This document shows positions 45,011 through 56,972 of a stretch of DNA of 64,000 bases, piece after piece. Every line of letters starts with the position of its first letter. The first letter of the stretch is position 1. A model generated the notes under the pieces. It did not search any database and was not told where the DNA came from. It saw nothing but the letters and a program-made list of their open reading frames with translations. The translations under genes were made by a program, and so were the position numbers. Source of the DNA: Lepus europaeus (Eukaryota > Chordata > Mammalia > Lagomorpha > Leporidae); NCBI RefSeq assembly GCF_033115175.1, contig NC_084843.1, positions 51,314,474-51,378,473 on the forward strand, given 5' to 3'.

Positions 45011-46129
45011 TGGCCCTCACTGGAGATTCAAACGCAGATTTGCACCCGAGTATTTCATGTGCCCCAAAGTCAACATACGCAAATCTGAACTTGTTTTTCT
45101 CCTCTTCAGACCTGCCCTTTCTGCACTTTCTGTATTAGGGAAACGACACTACCATCTACCTAGGTGTCAAGGCAGGAAACCTACAAAGTCACCCTTGACC
45201 TGGCCGTGACATCTTACCTCTGGTGATTTCCAGAGTGGGTCAGGCTCATTGGGCTGGCTAAAGGCTGCCTCCTTAACTACTCCCCAAGACGAGGACCTTC
45301 TCAGGTATTCAGGTCCATCTATACATTTTCCAGGAGACCAAATCTCTCCAAGTTGGCCAAAGAGAATAGGAAATGGCTCTTCTATACCTTTTGAGGAAAA
45401 TGGAATTAAATGCTTTTATAATGACTTTGTAATAATCTACTGTACTTCCTGTCTACGAAATATAGCTTAAGAAACAAAAATTATTTTATTCTTCTTTTCT
45501 TCATGGGCATTTAAATTAGGGTGGCAGGACACTAGTCTAGGGAATATTACACCCTAAGAAATCCTTGTGTCTTTCAGAACACAATGGCAGTCTCCTTAAT
45601 AATACCCCAATGAACAGAAAGCTACTTTAAGTGAGTCAGTTGAGATTAGAACCTAACAAAAAGAAGAAAGAAAGAACTGAAAAGAATTAGGCAATCTTCC
45701 TGACTCTTGAAATAGCCTTGTTATCCTGAGGAACATGGAGGAAAGAAATCAAATGATAGGGAATGGATGAGAGAACACAAGACTACTTCATGGTTCCTGC
45801 TTCAAAAGATAGAAAAAAATCAGTCATAATCTCATGTCCTATTCTGGCTTTGTCACAGTAAGGAACAGGAAAAAAGGATAGGAGGAAAAGCAGGGTCATT
45901 ACCCATGTTTGAAAAATTGTTAAATTGTTGGGAAAAGGAAAAAAAAATCTCATCTTAATAATCCCAGAGAAATACAGTGTAAGTGGAATCATTTCAGAGT
46001 GGTTTTGGATCATTCCAGTTCAGTCAAGGGAAAGGTTTAAAATGGACTTCAGCAGTGAGGTCAATTTGTTACAAAATTATCCTGGAGGGGAACGCTCACA
46101 TGCATGTGTGTATTGGTGCGCACGTGCAC
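45011..46129. other. Unique sequence
   Basis: No repeat or gene recognised. The frames at 44856-45209 and 45249-45470 lack domains or splice-site context. Confidence 0.4.
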
Positions 46130-46225
46130 ACAGACATACAGACACACCATGCTTTATATTTTTATATATGTGTGTATATAAAGTGGCATGTGTTTCAAAT
46201 ATATATACAAATATATTTTTATTTA
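46130..46225. repeat. Low-complexity CA/TA-rich region
   Basis: Mixed acac, tatatgtgtgtatata and atatatacaaatatattt runs. Confidence 0.75.
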
Positions 46226-46764
46226 TTTTTGCCACTCAACTTAGATTTGGAATTAAGTTTGGATCTTTGGCCAACTGTGCTAGGCACCTTATAAATGAGT
46301 TAGAATTTTAAAATAATTGACTATACCTAGAAGGCAGGTGTTTTCTGTTTTTTGAGTTCCACAAGTGTGTCCACTTGTGTGAGTGTGTGCATTTGATTCT
46401 TTCTTTTGTGGTTGCAGTCATTTTACTCTCTATGTGTCTCAGTCCATTAGCTAAGTAATTGACCTGGGTTCAATAAATGCTATCCCAGTGCTGGATCATA
46501 TCTGGAGTTGGCTGGTGTGTTTGATGAAGATGTGCCTTAAGCAAATGTTGGATGCCTGCTAAGTGCTAAGTTCCTTCTTCATGATAATTCTGCTAGTTTA
46601 GAACTTCACCCATTTTGCAGGTTAATTTGCTCATTCTGGGTCATATTTGACTTCCAAATGACGAAGCTGAAATTCAGTTCTAGTGTGTAAATTTGAAAGC
46701 TAGTACTATATATCCATGGCTACTGATGACTGTAAGCAGCTAGGCAGAAGGACCCTGGAGTTGG
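46226..46764. other. Unique sequence
   Basis: Contains tgtgtgagtgtgtgc-type words near 46375. Possible old repeat near 46555-46700, not assignable. Confidence 0.4.
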
Positions 46765-46925
46765 TCTGATTTTGAATTCTGCTTCTATTGCTTTTTAACT
46801 GTTTTACCTTAGGCAAGATACGTAACATCTGGGCCTCAGTGTCCTCACCCATACAATAGGAATAATATTAATAAACCACTTAATAAAGTTGTGGAAAAGA
46901 TTAAATCATACAGTGTTAAGTTCTT
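46765..46925 (+). repeat. MIRb
   Basis: tttgaattctgcttct, ttaccttaggcaagatacgt, gggcctcagtgtcctcaccc, aataggaataatattaataa and aagattaaatcatacagtg follow MIRb order. Confidence 0.75.
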
Positions 46926-48284
46926 CCCCCTCCATTGTAAGACCCCATCTGTATTGGTCATTGTCCTTGTTGTTCTACCCTTTGGAAAGGGATTCAAGCC
47001 TTGACTGTCCACACGGCACATGGAGATGCCAGCTGACTCCTAGTTTGTACATTCCCCCATTGGTCCACGGTTAGCAGCAACTACACTACTTCTCCTCTAC
47101 ACCCCTGGGTGCCCCAGGGTGGAGAAGCACAGCAGACACAGTCAGGATTTCTCCAAATGGATATAAGACTCCAGAGAACTGGCAAGTCCATGTTTACTTT
47201 CTAGATTATTTGGGAAAACCTGTGAACCTGGCCATGGCAGGATGCCTTCTTACTTAAAATCACCTCATTCACAATCATACATATTTTTTTCCTTCTGGGA
47301 AGTATAATTCATTGGATTCTAGTGTCCAAATACACCTTGTCTGAATGCCTTCCACTATGGTGCCTGAGTGAGGGGTTTTCCACCTCAGAATGAAGTTGTA
47401 AAGATCCAATTCTTCTTCTCCATGGAGTTGACTCTACCAGGCTCATTTACAAAGTCACCCAGCTGTGACTTGGCCACTTAAATAACACTTCCGCCTAAAG
47501 ATATTTCTTGCTTCAGCCATTTACCCCTAAGAACCGTGTTCGTGTTACACAGAAATACAAATGCCAGCGTGCTCTGCAGCAGCAGTGTTACAGAGCTATA
47601 TTTTGTCATTTGTTTATTCTGTCTGCTCTTGGGGGAGGGGAGGGAGAATCAACAATTCTATAGTCTATGAATGGATTTTATAAAACATATTAGACTCTCA
47701 TCTCATGTGCTAGTTCTATTTTATTCTGGCAGATTTTAGAAGCAAACAATCCTCTGGATGCCTAAAAGTAATGCCTAGGTTTCTGTTTTTACGTATTTAA
47801 GCTATGCATTTAGATACAATTCAAGCATTCCAGGGTGTTAACGGTGTTTACAAAGGAAACTGCCAGAGGCAAATTCAGGCAGTTCTTTAAATTAATAATG
47901 CTTTTGTTCACAGTCCAATTTTTTCCTCCTGGTTCTTCTGGAGCCAATGTGCATCATTCTCATTTATTCAGGGGATAATGAGGACAATTTCCATTTACAC
48001 ATTGCGTTTCATCTGGAAGACTCTCACATACTACATCAATGTGTGCCACCTCTGGAGTGGCAACAGAAAATGCAAGCAGCACCAGCACACTCATTGGTCA
48101 GCGGGAAGCCTCAAAGCAAACACTGTGCACCAGAGATTGAAAGAAAGGCAGGAGGGGGCAGAAGTAAACTCAACACATTGCTATGTTTGCGTAGAAGATG
48201 GGGGGCCTGACCGAGGGGGCAGTGTGTTCTTCTGGAAGCCATCTCTGCGTCCTTATAGGAACAACTGATATAGTGGAGCTAGTG
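46926..48284. other. Repeat-poor stretch, candidate conserved non-coding sequence
   Basis: No interspersed repeat recognised over 1.3 kb. The part at 47500-48130 has balanced composition and several palindromic words. The open frames at 47947-48268 overlap in two phases, which argues against either being a gene. Conservation cannot be judged from one sequence. Confidence 0.3.
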
Positions 48285-48440
48285 GCTTGGAGCTAGAGAA
48301 GCCCACATTTAAGTCCTTGACCTGTCACCTCCTGGTCAGGTTTCTTTAGGCAAATTGAACCCTCTGAGACTGTTTTTGTCTTCATTCAAGGGGAATAAAA
48401 CTCCCATTTCCCAAAAGTTGTATATATTGGCTGTCTATAA
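48285..48440 (+). repeat. MIRb-like fragment
   Basis: cttggagctagagaagccc, cctgtcacctcctggtcagg, taggcaaattgaaccctctg and caaggggaataaaactccc match MIRb order with high divergence. Confidence 0.65.
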
Positions 48441-48764
48441 ATAAAATATGTTCTAGGAGTTTAGGAAATGGTCCCTTGATATACTTATTATTCCCGAGTA
48501 TCGCCAGTGTTCATATCACTGTTAACTTTCATTTCTGCCTATACAATTGGATCTGACAGATGTTGTTGCTTTCCAAGGGGACCCTTTCTGCTCCTTTCTA
48601 CCTGTCTGAACTTTAGTTCCACCCATGGAGACAATCTTGGGGTTTACACAAATGAGGGAGAATGGGAGAGCACTGTCACCCAAAGACCCAAATTATATTG
48701 CTCCCACTGAGACAACCTGGAGAATGCCTAGTGTTCCATTAGCATGGGTCCTAACACAAACAAT
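48441..48764. other. Unique sequence
   Basis: Nothing recognised. Confidence 0.4.
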
Positions 48765-48945
48765 TTAAACATTTAATTCCCCAATTGTAGTGTGCATAAA
48801 AGTCATCTGGCCGACACAGATGTCATGATCCTGCTCTAGCGTTTCTGAAATAGTAGATTTAGGTGCTGAATAATTTGGATTTCTAGGAAGTTCCCAAGCG
48901 GTGCCAATGCTGCCGGTCTGGGGACTCCCTTTTGAGACCCTCTAC
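48765..48945. repeat. MER20-like hAT fragment
   Basis: ttgtagtgtgcataaaagtc, atctggccgacacagatgt, tagtagatttaggtgctgaa and ggatttctaggaagttccca recall MER20-family sequence. Diverged. Confidence 0.5.
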
Positions 48946-49477
48946 AGGTAGAGTAGTTCATTTTCATCTTAGAAGTCACTGACAGTCTGATCTACAAGGA
49001 ATCCAGAGAGGCTGGGCGCATGAAAGGTGAAGTCAGGGATGTGTTGAGCACATCTGCAGAAGGTGAGGACTGGAGGGGAGGGCAGGCATCAAAGTACCCA
49101 GCAGCCCATTTCACAGATGTGTCTGCTGCTCTGCTCTTTTTTCTCCCCTTTCCTCCTGGTTCCTTTCTTTTTAACAACCCTTGTGGGCTTCTTCCTTCTA
49201 CTGAGTCATCTCCAGGTGGGCCTAATGAAGGGAAGTGGAAGGAGTGTCTCAGGTCGTGGGTACTGCAAGCTCAAGGGCCTGAAAGTTGCATCGGAGCAGG
49301 TAACAGCAATTCATCTTAGCTGGAGTCCAGAGTGCAGAGGTGGCAGCTTGAAAAGATGCTGTAGGGTGACACAGGCAGAAGTTGGGTCATGAACTGGACT
49401 TGATCCTACATACAGTACTTCGAGGAATTACTGAGGGACATTTTTCAGGGAGTCCCATTACTTGATTTGTAATTTAA
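48946..49477. other. Unique sequence
   Basis: Two overlapping plus-strand frames (49020-49319 and 49063-49392) and one opposite frame have no domain. No gene called. Confidence 0.4.
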
Positions 49478-49788
49478 TTTTTTCTATTTATTTATTTATT
49501 TATTTGGAAGGCACAGAGAGACAAAGATCTCCCGTTGCTGGTTCATTCTCCAAATGTCTGCAATAGCCACAGCTGGGCCAGGACAAAGCCAAGAACCAAG
49601 AAGCTAATGTGTGTCTTCCATGTGGTTGGTAGGGAAACAAGGACTTGAGCCATCATCTGCTGCTTCCTATAGTGCACGTTAGCAATAAGCTTGAATCAGG
49701 AGCGAAACTGGGGCTGAAATCTAGGCACTCTGATATGGGATGCAGGTGTCCCAAGTGGTGTCATAAATGAGCTAAATGTCTGCCCCTG
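49478..49788 (-). repeat. Older CSINE
   Basis: Antisense: TTTA-repeat tail, ggaaggcacagagagacaaa, gttgctggttcattctccaa, atagccacagctgggccagg, ggacttgagccatcatctgc and gatgcaggtgtcccaagtgg, ending aaatgtctgcccctg. Confidence 0.82.
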
Positions 49789-49989
49789 ATTGGTAATTTA
49801 GTATTCTCTCTCTAACAGAGAAAATTACTGGAGGGGCCTGCACCTGGAGAGAGGGTGCCCCGAGAAGGGCTCTTGTAGGTTCTAGGCACAGATGATGGTG
49901 GCCTACACTAGTGAGGCAGCAAGAAGGATAGCGTTTCTTGAATCACTCATTAAAATTGAGTTCTACCCATCATTTATTCCAGTAGTTTA

Positions 49990-50155
49990 TTTTAGAGACT
50001 TCCAAGCTTTTGTGGACAAAGGAATCTGAGGACCCTAGGCTCAGAGTTTCTGCTTCTTTGAATCAAAGTGAGGCCTGAGAATTTCCATTTCAACAAATTT
50101 GCCAAGGATGCAGATGTGGCTGGTACTGGACTCAAACTTTGAGACCCCTTGGTTT
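49990..50155. repeat. MER20/MER5-like hAT fragment
   Basis: gggaccctaggct-like, cagagtttctgcttctttga, gaatttccatttcaacaaat, gatgcagatgtggctggtac and actttgagaccccttgg. These recall the internal and terminal parts of a Charlie-related MITE. Confidence 0.5.
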
Positions 50156-50799
50156 ATTCTGACCTTTCTATGAACAGTTATAGCCTTAGGCCTTTCTAGC
50201 TAACAGTGTTCTCAGCTTCAAATGAAACATTGACATTGCTCCCTGCGATTCTGCTCTTCTGAATCCGCATGAGCTCACCAAGATTTCTCAGGCTCAACTA
50301 ATTTGTCTTCTTGAAACAACAGCCTTGCTCCAGCTTCCTCAACAACTGCTGCCTCCCAGGTGTCACTTGGCTTCTACAGCAACTGGAACCTGCTCAGCCC
50401 CAAGAGATGCTAATTAATTCTCTCAGGGGTCAACTCCCTGAGTGAATGACTTGAGTAACAGCATAATTGTGATGTTTTATTTATTTAAGTATTCCAAACC
50501 TTCTACCCTGCCTGCTTATGTTAAGCAAGGACAGCTCAAAAAGCAATCATGAATTAAAGAAATGTTTCTTTATAGTGGGAGTCGTTCCTCTGTTCTCTGA
50601 CTCTTCCCATGTTCCTTTAACTCTCACAGATGGCCAAGCTTGCTTGATCTTCATCTTGGCAAGGGTGCGCCTTCAACCTACTTTGATGATGGTAACAGAA
50701 AATAAAAATTAACTACAAAACTGCAAACCTAGTCTGTCATTAGCAGGTTTTCCTCCCTTTGGAAGGATTAGCAGACTATGGCACTTTTCAGAGGGATAT
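50156..50799. other. Unique sequence
   Basis: Nothing recognised. Confidence 0.4.
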
Positions 50800-50940
50800 T
50801 TTCCCTCCCTCTTGCCTCTTTTCCTCCCCTTTTGCCTTTTATTCTTCCTTCCTTCCTGACTTCCTGCTTGCCTTTTTTTTTTCCCCCCCTCTGTCTTGAT
50901 TCCTGCCTATCCCCCACTCCCTCTTCTTTTTTTTCGCTCC
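50800..50940. repeat. Pyrimidine-rich tract
   Basis: About 140 bases dominated by C and T on the plus strand (ccctccctcttgcctctttt, cttccttccttcctgac, a T-run, cccccc). Its translation as an open frame (50778-51119) is a composition effect. Confidence 0.85.
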
Positions 50941-51579
50941 AGACGAAATCTTTTCAGTCTGGGCTTTTGGAAGCTTGGAATTTCTCACCACAAAATCGGT
51001 TTGGTTCCCGCATTCACTGCAATGAATGTCCATGCCCCCTTCTTGCCCTCCAGAGACATGAAGCCTATTGCCCATACCTTCTGCTCCTTGTAAGATTGAG
51101 CAACTTGGCCACACAGTGACTTTAGGGCCTGGAAATGGATTCCTCAAAGTACTCCTCAGGCATTGATTAAAACATGAAGGTGAGGGGAGGGAAGAGAGCA
51201 GCAGAGAAAAATAAAATGTTAGTGCTCCTTTGTGCTCCACTGAAGTCAAAGCTGGCCCTCATGGTACCGTAAAGGGAGAAGGCAAGGGTTCTAGGTGATT
51301 GACGGGGAAATTCAGGGGAAGAAGTGTTCCGAATTGAGCAAGTAAAACCTCCCACCACCCATTTTGATGAAATCAAGTAATTAGGAAGGAAGTGAATGAG
51401 AAATTGAAGAATGAAGGTTATTTTATATAAGGGAGAAAGCTGTGGTCACAAGTACTTCTACTTGCAGGTATCACATGCTATGCAATATAGTGGTGCATTC
51501 TCTCAGGCTAAGTTTATAAAACAAATTATTTGAAGTGAGCCTAGCCTTTCTGTTGATTTCACTTTTGAAATTATTTTAG
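50941..51579. other. Unique sequence
   Basis: Nothing recognised. The opposite-strand 136-codon frame at 50839-51249 is partly the complement of the pyrimidine tract and lacks domains. Confidence 0.4.
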
Positions 51580-51800
51580 GGACAGATAGTTGGCCCCGTG
51601 GTTAAGATGCTGATGAAGTCATCTGTGTCCCATATCAGAGTGCCTGGGTTTGATGTCTGCCTCTCCACCTGACTCCATCTTTCTGCTAATGTAGAAAGAA
51701 GGCAGCAGTGCTATCACAAATAACTGAGCTCCTGCCACCTGCCTCTGCCTCTCTGTAACTCAGCCTTTCAAATAAATAAGTACATCTTTTAAAAAAAAAG
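51580..51800 (+). repeat. Old CSINE with internal deletion
   Basis: Sense: ttggccccgtggttaagatg, gtcccatatcagagtgcctg, gggtttgatgtctgcctctc, then a jump to ctgcctctgcctctctgtaa, and tcagcctttcaaataaataa. About a third of the middle is missing. It ends in an A-run. Confidence 0.75.
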
Positions 51801-52574
51801 TATATGAAAGTTTTTTATTTTTTTCCTACCATGGTTTTGCTCAGGTTAGTATTGCTTTTTTCCATTGTGTCTGAGTTAGAGATTTGGTTGTGTAAAATAT
51901 TCAGTTGTCCTAGTTTATAATATTACACTTCACCAATAGGTGTCACTGTCTGACACATGATATATTCAGACATAAAATTCTTATGTATGGGTTTTGAGGT
52001 TCTGTGATCTATGAATTGCACACTTTATCAATGTGGAAGGATAGAAACTCTGAGCATTACGTTTCCCAAGAACAAGGTCTCTTAAGGGTGGTGGGAGCTG
52101 GGGAGGGCCACAGACCATCTACAGAGTTGTATTTAGCTATTTCACGAAGAAGTTAAGAGAGCAGCATGGATCTTGAGCTCATTGGAACTCAGACAACTAT
52201 AACCAGATTGAGAACATAAATGCTTTTAATGATTGCTTCTTTAGGCTTAATTGCCCCCTCTGCCTTTGAATCAGCCTAGCCCTTCAAATAATACTGGAGG
52301 GTTAGTTTATTTAAATTGTGTTCCAAATGGTGACCAAACTCTATTACTTTATAAAGGCATCTAAGTACACAAGACTTGAAGCTTTCATGTTTGTCAGTAT
52401 CAGTAGTGGAGTCTGTGATGTGTCTGTTGATGAACAGAGTTGATCTTGAACACTGGGCAAAGCAGGCAGTACTTTGGAATTAGAAAAAGAGGGAGGAAAC
52501 ATTGTTCAAATTCTCCTCCTGAAGATTTGAAGGCTGAAGTAGGCTTTCAAGTTTATTTTTCATCACTCAAGAAA
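51801..52574. other. Unique sequence
   Basis: Nothing recognised. Confidence 0.4.
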
Positions 52575-53170
52575 TGAATTATTATGGAAGTTTTGTATAC
52601 ACCAGAATTAGAGAGAACAGTATAATAAACCTCCATGTGCTTACCACACAGTTTCAACTATTATGAGTAAATGGCCAGTCCTGTTTCATCTGTATCTTCT
52701 TCTCCAAGCCTTTCTACTACCCTCCTGGATTATTTTGAAATAAACAGGAGACATTGAATCAGTTCACTTCTTTATATTTCAGTGTGCATCTCAGATATAT
52801 GTTTTAAACGTTAAAATTTAAACCCTCCCAAAACTAGCATCATTTTAAATATCAGTGTGCTGCTCGTGTTCAGTTTTCCTTTATTGTTCCATAAATATCT
52901 TTCGAAAAATTATTTTATTTGAAAGAAGAATGAAATAAAACCCACAGTTTACATTTGGCTGATGGGCTTCATACAACTCTTAATCTGTAACAGTTTTTCC
53001 TCCCTCGATTTTAGAATGCCATTAGCTTGTTGAATAAACTGAATCTTATGTTCCATAGCCTATTCTACATGCTGGAGTTGATCTTATTACATCCCTGTGG
53101 TGTCATTTGACATGTTAATCTCTTCTCTGTGTATCTTCTGAACACTACAAATTATATCCGATGGTTGATC
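52575..53170 (+). repeat. Old L1M 3' UTR
   Basis: Landmarks: agagagaacagtataataaa, cctccatgtgcttaccacac, ggattattttgaaataaac, cagtgtgcatctcagatata, ggctgatgggcttcatacaa and a cctcgattttagaatgcc segment. Non-coding and diverged. Confidence 0.6.
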
Positions 53171-53362
53171 ACATTCACATAGGCCCTTTCTAGTGCACTT
53201 GGGCCTCATTCCTTTGTAATCATAACCTCTACTCTACCACCAATGGCTCTACTCCCAACCTGTGTGTTCTGATGGTCCTCTTCCCCACTTAATGCTGTAT
53301 AATTGTTCAAACCTGGTAAATGCCACTCTTAGGATCATTGGTTACTATCCTCACCCTGTCTT

Positions 53363-53815
53363 TTATGACGTTGTCTAAATATGATCAGAGTCAGCAAACT
53401 TGGAAGGCTTCCATAGCCTTGGCAACTCATGACGACAGCCTAGGGTGGTTACTGGCGCCATAAACTAGAGTGTCAATTTGTTGGGTCAACAACAGGAGCC
53501 ACTGTGCACTTGCTCCTCATGTGGGATCTCTGTCCTTAATGTGCTGTACATTTTGATTTAATGCTATAACTAGTACTCAAACAGTATGTTTCACTTTGTG
53601 TTTCTATGTGGGTGCAAACTGTTGAAATCTTTATACTAAATTGATCTTCTGTATATAAAGAGAATTGAAAATGAATCTTGATGCAAATGGAAGGGGAGAG
53701 GGAGCGGGAGAGGGGAGGGTTGCGGGTGGGAGGGAAGTTATGGGAGGGGGAAGCCATTGTAATCCATAAGCTGTACACTGGAAATTTATATTCATTAAAT
53801 AAAAGTTAAAAAAAA
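53363..53815 (+). mobile_element. L1 copy 5, 3' UTR only
   Basis: Starts within the 3' UTR (ttgtctaaatatgatcagag). It has a single module whose left half resembles module A and whose right half (gtgctgtacattttgattta) resembles module B of copy 4. The polypurine tract is at 53688-53750, followed by attcattaaataaaagttaa and poly(A). The flanks show no clear TSD. Confidence 0.88.
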
Positions 53816-54124
53816 AAGGTTTTTGGCAAGAAAACTTCGTGGGTGGTGCTGTATACTCAATATGTTATCACACATCACAGTGTGTTTGACACATATTCTC
53901 TCTCTGTTTAGTACATTTTATTTTTTGACCTCATTTTATTTTTTAGAACCTTAAAAGTGACCAAGAGATCCAAGTGTTTTGGGTCCGATCCATTCATCAT
54001 TTCCCAAATAGTTTCAGCAGTCATTGATGATCATTTCATTAGGGTTTACAAAGAGAGACATTCTAACTGAATCCTTCTTTCTGCAGTTACTAGATGGAAT
54101 TTTCTTTCTCTCTTTCTTTTTCTT
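53816..54124. other. Unique sequence
   Basis: Nothing recognised. The end contains ctttctttttctttctttc pyrimidine repeats. Confidence 0.4.
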
Positions 54125-54188
54125 TCTTTCAAGATTTATTTTATTTATTTTAAAGGCACAGTTACAGAAAGAGAGAGAAAGAGAGAGG

Positions 54189-54232
<44 letters not shown>

Positions 54233-54470
54233 TTATATCCATTGATTCACTCCCCAAATGGCCAAAACAGCCAGGGATGGGCCAGGCCAAAGCCAGGGGC
54301 CAGGAGCTTCTTACAGGTCTCCCACGTGAGTACAGGAGCCCAAGCACATGCTTTCCCAGGTGCATTAGCAGGGAGCTGGATTGGAAATGGAGCAACCAGG
54401 AACCAGTGCCCATAGGCGATGCTGGTGCTTCAGGTGGCAGCTTAACCCGCTATGTCACAGAGTTGGCCCT
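54125..54470 (-). repeat. Older CSINE with large GA expansion
   Basis: Antisense: caagatttattttatttatt, then about 65 bases of GA repeat (54162-54229), gattcactccccaaatggcc, aaagccaggggccaggagct and agggagctggattggaaatg, ending cacagagttggccc. A short aattttct repeat on both sides may be a decayed TSD. Confidence 0.85.
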
Positions 54471-54691
54471 GAAATTTTCTATATAAAAATCTTCCTCTTC
54501 AACTATTTGGCTGCTATGGGTTAGAGTTCATGTAGGAGAGACAAGATAAATGCTTAGCTTTTATATCTTGTTTATTTACCAGATTTTAGAATTAGCGTTG
54601 ATGCCCTACAACTTCAAATGTGATCAATGAGGTGATTTCTATGAAAATATCATTATGACCTCACAGATTTTTAAAAGCATCATATTTGGTA

Positions 54692-55112
54692 TATTTTATT
54701 TTATTCATTTCTTTTAAAATTTTATTTAAATTATGCAAGTTTCATGTGTTTCACTTATACAGGTTTGGAAACACAGTGATACTTTCCACCCTACCCTCTC
54801 TTCTGCCCACATTCCAACCCTTCTTCCTCCTCCCTCTCCCATTCCTACTCTTAATTTTTGCAAAGATATACTTTCAGTTTACTTAATGATTATAAAGTTA
54901 ACCCTACACTAAATAAAAGGATTCAGCAAATAATATGAAGAAAAAAAATACTGTTCCTCAACAGAAGAGACAAGGTTTGTAAACAATCATCAAATCTCAA
55001 AATGTCCATTTGACTCCAATACATTACATGTTAGGTACTCACCTCGGATCAGGGAAAACATATGGTATCTGTCTTTTTGGGACTGGCTTTTTTCACAAAA
55101 TATAATCGTACT
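54692..55112 (-). repeat. L1 3' end with divergent 3' UTR, antisense
   Basis: Near 55050-55090 the plus strand holds the complement of the ORF2 C-terminus (gatcagggaaaacatatgg, gggactggcttttttcac). To its left is a 3' UTR different from that of copies 1-5, with pyrimidine runs (complement of a polypurine tract, 54790-54845) and a TTTAAAATTTTATTTAAA-like end. It represents a different, older lagomorph L1 lineage. Confidence 0.65.
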
Positions 55113-55144
55113 GTAGCTAATATAATTTGATGTACAAACTCATC

Positions 55145-55560
55145 TTTGTGGGCATCACTTTAATTTGGCTCCTATTATCTCTTGACATGTCCCCATGAAT
55201 GTGGATAGTTCTTTGGCTTTCTGGTATGACAGGATGTCCCAGGATCATATTGTGACTTTATTGTGCTATATCCAGAATCGGTCATCTCCCTGGATACCAG
55301 TTATTTTTTGTGTTGTTTGTTTTGTCAAAATGATATTTAAAAACTGCAAATTGGACCCTATGGGTGCTTCTTGTCATTGTGTCGGTCATTGCTTCTAGAT
55401 ATTTTGTGTGACTAGAGATAGATTATTTCTCTCAGTATATTTTATTTATATATAAATCTATTTACATATACCAATATATATTTAAAAATATATACTTTAC
55501 ATTTTAATTTATGTTTTAAGTAAACTACTCATATGTCATGAGTGTATTAGACTTTTGATT
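55145..55560 (+). repeat. Old L1M 3' UTR
   Basis: Landmarks: aatttggctcctattatctc, tggtatgacaggatgtccca, ggatcatattgtgactttat and tgtcggtcattgcttctaga, then AT-rich tatatataaatc. It corresponds to the same region as the old L1M at 41200-41450, in the same orientation. Confidence 0.65.
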
Positions 55561-56972
55561 CAGAAGCAGGTCTACAGATTTCATTGGCCAATATTTCTTT
55601 TAACCATGCTTCAGAATCTTATAATATCTAGCTTTGTGAAAGTTAAGTTAATTAAATTTAATTTGAATTTAGTAAGGAATATTTTGTGACTTAAAAATTC
55701 CTTTTTATGTATATTATTATCATTGTGTTTGTGTATATTTATATGTGTATATGTTAACATAGTATTGTAAACTATCTGTGCATACATTATGTCTATGGTT
55801 TCCAGAGCAGAAATGTGGATACTGGAGGGAGAAGCATATTGCAATGTATGGAACCTACAGTTGATCTCTGGAAAATTCTTCCAATTATCAGCCATGTTTA
55901 ATTGTTAGTGGAGGAGTCAGTTCTCATCAAATCTAGTCAGAATGGAAATGCTGTATGTTGGGAATATATTTAATCAGGCAATGTATACAAATCAAACAGC
56001 AGCATATATTTAAAAAATTACAATTATGCAGATTTGTTTTTTAATAAAAAATCCTATGTTTGTAGGGCATACTCTTACAACAGGACTGCAAACTAATATA
56101 TATTTTTGTGAGGTTGCATATTTTATGCATTTCATCTATCAATAATGAAAGCAAATTTTGATTTGTCATTCTAGAAAAGAGTACATTATTCTTTTCTCTT
56201 TAATACAAATTGCTATTATAAAATTATTCTTAGATGAAGAGATGATGAGAAATATTGTAGTCAAAACTGGAGAGAAGGTATGTATTATAAAGGTATGAGA
56301 CAGTTTATAAGAATGCTTTTTTTTTTCTGTGATAGTGTTTGTCAGCTATTTAAAATTCTTTGTTTGTTGTGATTTTTCTTTGTCTATGCAAATATGCACT
56401 TCCACACACAAGTTTGTGTTTTTACTTTAATACTATTATTTTTAAAAAGTGGGTCCCCAAATTGTAGAGACCTCAGATCAGACCCCACAAAATCTGGAGC
56501 TGCCAGTTACTGGTTCGTCACTCAACCCTTCCTATTTTCAGTTCTTCTCTGCCCTATTCCATACCCAAAGACATCTACAGATTGTCCCATTGGGTTTATT
56601 TGCTCTTTGGTCTCCAGAGGAGAGAGATGTTGGGTTATTGATTCCTTTTGCATCCTTCTCATTTCTCACCCTAGTTATTGCAGTGAATGTACCTCTCCAA
56701 GACCTCAGGACTAGGTGGAAGACTCCTGCTCTGTAGATCAGGATTTCAGTAACACCATCTTCTCCCTTTTCTTTTTAGATATAAAGACACTCCCTGGGAT
56801 GCCTCATCATCTCTGCTGATTTCCTTAATCCTGTTCTAGACGTAAGTGTATAGTTCCATTGTTAAAACCTTTCAGTTACAGTTTTTTGAGTGTATTGTTT
56901 TCTGCTAGCACTTACAGGGTATTGAGGTTAACCGTGAGTAGAGACGGCAGGGGTGACAAATTAGCCAAAGCT
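55561..56972. other. Unique AT-rich sequence
   Basis: No repeat assigned. Overlapping frames at 56394-56736 lack domains. The part at 56450-56780 could be a decayed LTR but I cannot support it. Confidence 0.4.

Noticed and set aside
50778..51249. 113- and 136-codon frames on opposite strands
   Set aside because: Composition effect of a pyrimidine-rich tract.
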